From NCBI GenBank assembly GCA_041191265.1, contig JBEEPE010000069.1, forward strand, positions 1 to 8,396: a stretch of 8,396 nt of DNA. The letters are read 5' to 3'. The translations under genes were made by a program, and so were the position numbers. Shown piece after piece: positions 6,546 to 8,396 of the stretch. This stretch comes from JBEEPE01 sp041191265. Its GTDB lineage: Bacteria > Verrucomicrobiota > Verrucomicrobiia > Chthoniobacterales > Chthoniobacteraceae. The stretch's first letter is position 1, and the number at the start of each line of letters is the position of its first letter. A model generated the notes under the pieces. It was not told the DNA's origin. It did not search any database and was given only the letters and a program-made list of their open reading frames with translations.

Positions 6546-7334
6546 CTATTTCACTTCAACCCACAGGGCGTCCAACTGCTCCAAAGGCGCATTCTCCATC
6601 GCAATGCCCCGCTCGCCGGCCAACCGCTCAACCGCGCGAAACCGGCTCGAAAACTTGTGCGTCGCGCGGCGAAGCGCGACTTCCGGATCCACCTTTAACT
6701 TTCGCGCCAAGTTAACCGCCGCAAACAGGAGATCACCCATTTCCTCCTCAAGCCGACCTTGCGGCTCACCCTCCGAAATCGCCTCCGAAACTTCGTCCAA
6801 CTCTTCGCGAATTTTTTCGAAAACCGGACCCGCCTCGCGCCAATCCATCCCCTTCGACGCTGCGCGCTTCTGCACTTTTGCCGCATGAAGCAGAGACGGC
6901 ATTGCCTCGGAAATCCCGTCCAACGCTGAGGAAACCGCGCCTCCCTTCTCCGCTCGCTTAATCTCCTCCCAACGCGTCACCACCGCCGCCGCATCCGCCG
7001 CGTGCTCCGAACCAAACACGTGCGGGTGCCGGTGAACAAGCTTCTTGGAGATCGCCTGAGCAATCTCCGTGAACGAAAAACGGTTCTCTTCCTCAGCAAG
7101 CTGCGCATGAAAAATGACCTGCAACAAAAGGTCGCCTAACTCTTCACAAAGATCCGCATCCACGCCGCGCTCAATGGCTTCCACAACCTCGTACGCCTCT
7201 TCAATCAGCGACGAACGCAACGACAGATGCGTCTGTTCGCGATCCCATGGACATCCATCGGGCGCACGTAACCGCACCATAATGGAGCGAAGTTCAAGGA
7301 GCGCAGCTGCGGCAGCAGAATGAGAGTCGGACAT
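6546..7334 (-). CDS. mazG: Nucleoside triphosphate pyrophosphohydrolase MazG
   Basis: A 262-residue protein, the same size as E. coli MazG (263). It hydrolyses NTPs and dNTPs to the monophosphate and pyrophosphate, a cytoplasmic clean-up activity. Both tandem MazG domains are intact. The N-terminal domain carries APDGCPWDREQTH (24-36), EExxE at 45-49 and EELGD at 64-68. The C-terminal domain carries EELDE at 177-181 and EEEMGD at 196-201, the metal-binding ExxE..ExxD pattern in each. HRHPHVFG at 101-108 is also typical. ATG at 7334 is chosen because homology begins just after it. The open frame extends 20 codons further upstream, but those would overlap the end of the preceding leftward gene. 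The start lies 25 bp after that gene's stop, so the two are probably co-transcribed. No Shine-Dalgarno precedes it; the upstream strand is pyrimidine-rich (CCCTTCTCCTT). Confidence 0.95.
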   Translation of the reverse strand: MSDSHSAAAAALLELRSIMVRLRAPDGCPWDREQTHLSLRSSLIEEAYEVVEAIERGVDADLCEELGDLLLQVIFHAQLAEEENRFSFTEIAQAISKKLVHRHPHVFGSEHAADAAAVVTRWEEIKRAEKGGAVSSALDGISEAMPSLLHAAKVQKRAASKGMDWREAGPVFEKIREELDEVSEAISEGEPQGRLEEEMGDLLFAAVNLARKLKVDPEVALRRATHKFSSRFRAVERLAGERGIAMENAPLEQLDALWVEVK

Positions 7335-7359
7335 GACAGTAAGGAGAAGGGACGCTGGG

Positions 7360-8091
7360 TTATTTGCGCGCTTCCCAGACCTTGATGTCATCAAAAAGTC
7401 CGTGTTTTCCCGCGCACCCCAACTCGATTTTCGATTTAGTGGCGTGCCCGATTCCCGAAGACTTCAGGTAACCGACAGGTTTCCCATCAAGGCTCACACG
7501 CATCTCTTCCCCAACGGTTTCCACCGTGAGGGTGTACCAAGTATCCTTCTCGAGCTTCACAGGGAACCGCGCCGTACGTCCGACTAGCAGTTTATCAGCT
7601 TCAGCCTTTCGAGCCGGATCCATGCGCATCTCACGAATGTCGTTACGCATCGTCCCGTCCCGCTCGTCGATGAGGGTCACCGCATCAAGCCGAACCTGGG
7701 CTCGGCAGATGTGCCCGTAGTGGGCCCCTTTGTACTGCCGATCATCAAACTCAACGTCCAACATGGTCGCACCTTCAAACCGAATCCTAACCTCTACAAT
7801 GCTATCACGCGTGGGAACTTCGAGACCGTGAACCGCTGCATGAGCTTTGACTGCGGGTTTTCCGTCCGCCGCAGGCTCGTCTTTGTCGCGCGTCTGAATC
7901 CCTTTAAGCACCCCATCTTCCACGCTGAACGTCGGCACCACCCGATGCCATGGGGAATCACTCTTGGATTGAGAGAAATCGTCTGAAAACAAGAGCCGCC
8001 CCTTTAGTGCGAGCGGCTGCGTCGGCACCTCTGCCGCAAACGAAGGAAGAACCAGGAATCCGAGACCAACAAACCAAAGGAGTGATTTCAT
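7360..8091 (-). CDS. Secreted jelly-roll (DUF1080 / LamG-like) domain protein
   Basis: A 243-residue protein with a clear signal peptide (Lys2, hydrophobic core 4-16, cleavage near SFAA/EV at 20-21). The mature part looks like one concanavalin-A-like beta-sandwich of the kind found in DUF1080 / 3-keto-disaccharide hydrolase and LamG proteins. It opens with LLFSDDFS (33-40), a W at 48 and FSVEDGVLKG (55-64), has a W-Y-T-L-T-V-E strand at 185-191 with VSLDGKPVG (199-207), and closes with GLFDDIKVWEA (231-241). Such proteins in this bacterial group bind or cut cell-surface or environmental glycans. No catalytic residues can be assigned here, so a binding role is equally likely. ATG 8091 is preferred over TTG 8097, giving a standard signal-peptide start. 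It precedes mazG by 25 bp on the same strand, though no functional link is obvious. Confidence 0.78.
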   Translation of the reverse strand: MKSLLWFVGLGFLVLPSFAAEVPTQPLALKGRLLFSDDFSQSKSDSPWHRVVPTFSVEDGVLKGIQTRDKDEPAADGKPAVKAHAAVHGLEVPTRDSIVEVRIRFEGATMLDVEFDDRQYKGAHYGHICRAQVRLDAVTLIDERDGTMRNDIREMRMDPARKAEADKLLVGRTARFPVKLEKDTWYTLTVETVGEEMRVSLDGKPVGYLKSSGIGHATKSKIELGCAGKHGLFDDIKVWEARK

Positions 8092-8147
8092 AAGCAAAAG
8101 AGCGCAAACAACCGCCCTCCCACCTCAGCAATCCCCCTGCCGCCCCC

Positions 8148-8173
8148 GGAGGGCGGGTTTTCAACCCGCCTCC
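8148..8173. terminator. Strong GC-rich hairpin between two leftward genes
   Basis: GGCGGGTT (8152-8159) pairs perfectly with AACCCGCC (8163-8170) around a 3-base loop. GGA (8148-8150) and TCC (8171-8173) extend the stem past a bulged G at 8151. It lies 12 bases beyond the stop of the leftward gene at the right edge and 56 bases before the start of the next leftward gene. The position fits a transcription end for the right-edge gene. There is no T-run on either strand, so termination may be weak or the element may be a dispersed palindromic repeat. Confidence 0.5.
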
Positions 8174-8185
8174 CCGTCCCCTCCC

Positions 8186-8396
8186 TCACCGCACCGGTAT
8201 CGCCGGGAACGGGAAATCCAACACCTGCGATGAACCCAGCTGCCCAATCGAAATCGTGCCTGTCACCTTGAAGCCAAACTCCCTCGGCAACCGCGCCCCA
8301 TCCGGGCCCCCTGGAATCGTCAACGCGTACACCACAAACTTCGACCCGTCCGCCATCAACAACCCAGGCTCCGTCACATTCGTATAAACCGCCGTC
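8186..8396 (-). CDS. C-terminal end of an unidentified protein (5' end outside window)
   Basis: An open frame reads leftward from the window edge without a stop to the TGA at 8186-8188, giving about 69 residues. It continues in frame through the GTG at 8377 to base 8396 (TAVYTN then VTEPGLLMADGS), so the real start is beyond the window. Third codon positions are GC-rich like the neighbouring genes, supporting a real gene. The segment is beta-strand rich, with alternating hydrophobics (KFVVYALTI, FGFKVTGTI) and the ending LDFPFPAIPVR. No family was recognised. A secreted or cell-surface beta-protein would fit, but nothing visible proves it. Confidence 0.65.
   Translation of the reverse strand, partial: TAVYTNVTEPGLLMADGSKFVVYALTIPGGPDGARLPREFGFKVTGTISIGQLGSSQVLDFPFPAIPVR

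Noticed and set aside
7335..7394. 20-codon N-terminal extension of MazG
   Set aside because: It would overlap the end of the jelly-roll gene. MazG homology and normal length fit the ATG at 7334.

Overview
The window looks like a chromosomal stretch from a GC-rich, Gram-negative bacterium of the PVC group, most likely Verrucomicrobiota (inference). Four things point that way: a secreted PQQ-type beta-propeller and a secreted jelly-roll (DUF1080/LamG-like) protein, PVC-style divergent aldehyde dehydrogenase and HemN-like proteins, strongly GC-biased third codon positions, and the absence of a Shine-Dalgarno sequence before every start. There are no rRNA or tRNA genes, no CRISPR array and no mobile element. 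The window is almost fully coding.

Positions 1-5130 (+ strand) hold a tight gene cluster. It starts with the C-terminal part of an aldehyde dehydrogenase, cut by the window edge right at its catalytic cysteine. A 60-bp gap with a perfect 10-bp hairpin follows. Four genes then overlap one after another by the same ATGA: an iron-type alcohol dehydrogenase, an exported 8-blade PQQ-like propeller, a HemN-like radical SAM enzyme, and a chorismate-lyase-like (UbiC family) protein. The last carries a C-terminal segment resembling the start of an FAD-binding Rossmann domain with a broken glycine motif. Together these suggest a pathway that makes a hydroxybenzoate-type aromatic unit from chorismate, modifies something with a radical SAM enzyme, and interconverts acid/aldehyde/alcohol groups, with an exported partner. 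The product is not known and the upstream half lies outside the window. I consider this the most promising candidate for an undescribed system here.

Positions 5251-6432 (+) encode a PrsW-type intramembrane protease with a long soluble tail. It meets, tail to tail, a leftward two-gene unit: a secreted jelly-roll protein (8091 to 7360) followed by mazG (7334 to 6546), a housekeeping NTP pyrophosphohydrolase. The convergent gap holds a 14-bp palindrome flanked by short direct repeats.

The right edge (8396-8186, - strand) is the C-terminal end of another leftward gene of unknown function. A strong GC-rich hairpin separates it from the jelly-roll gene.
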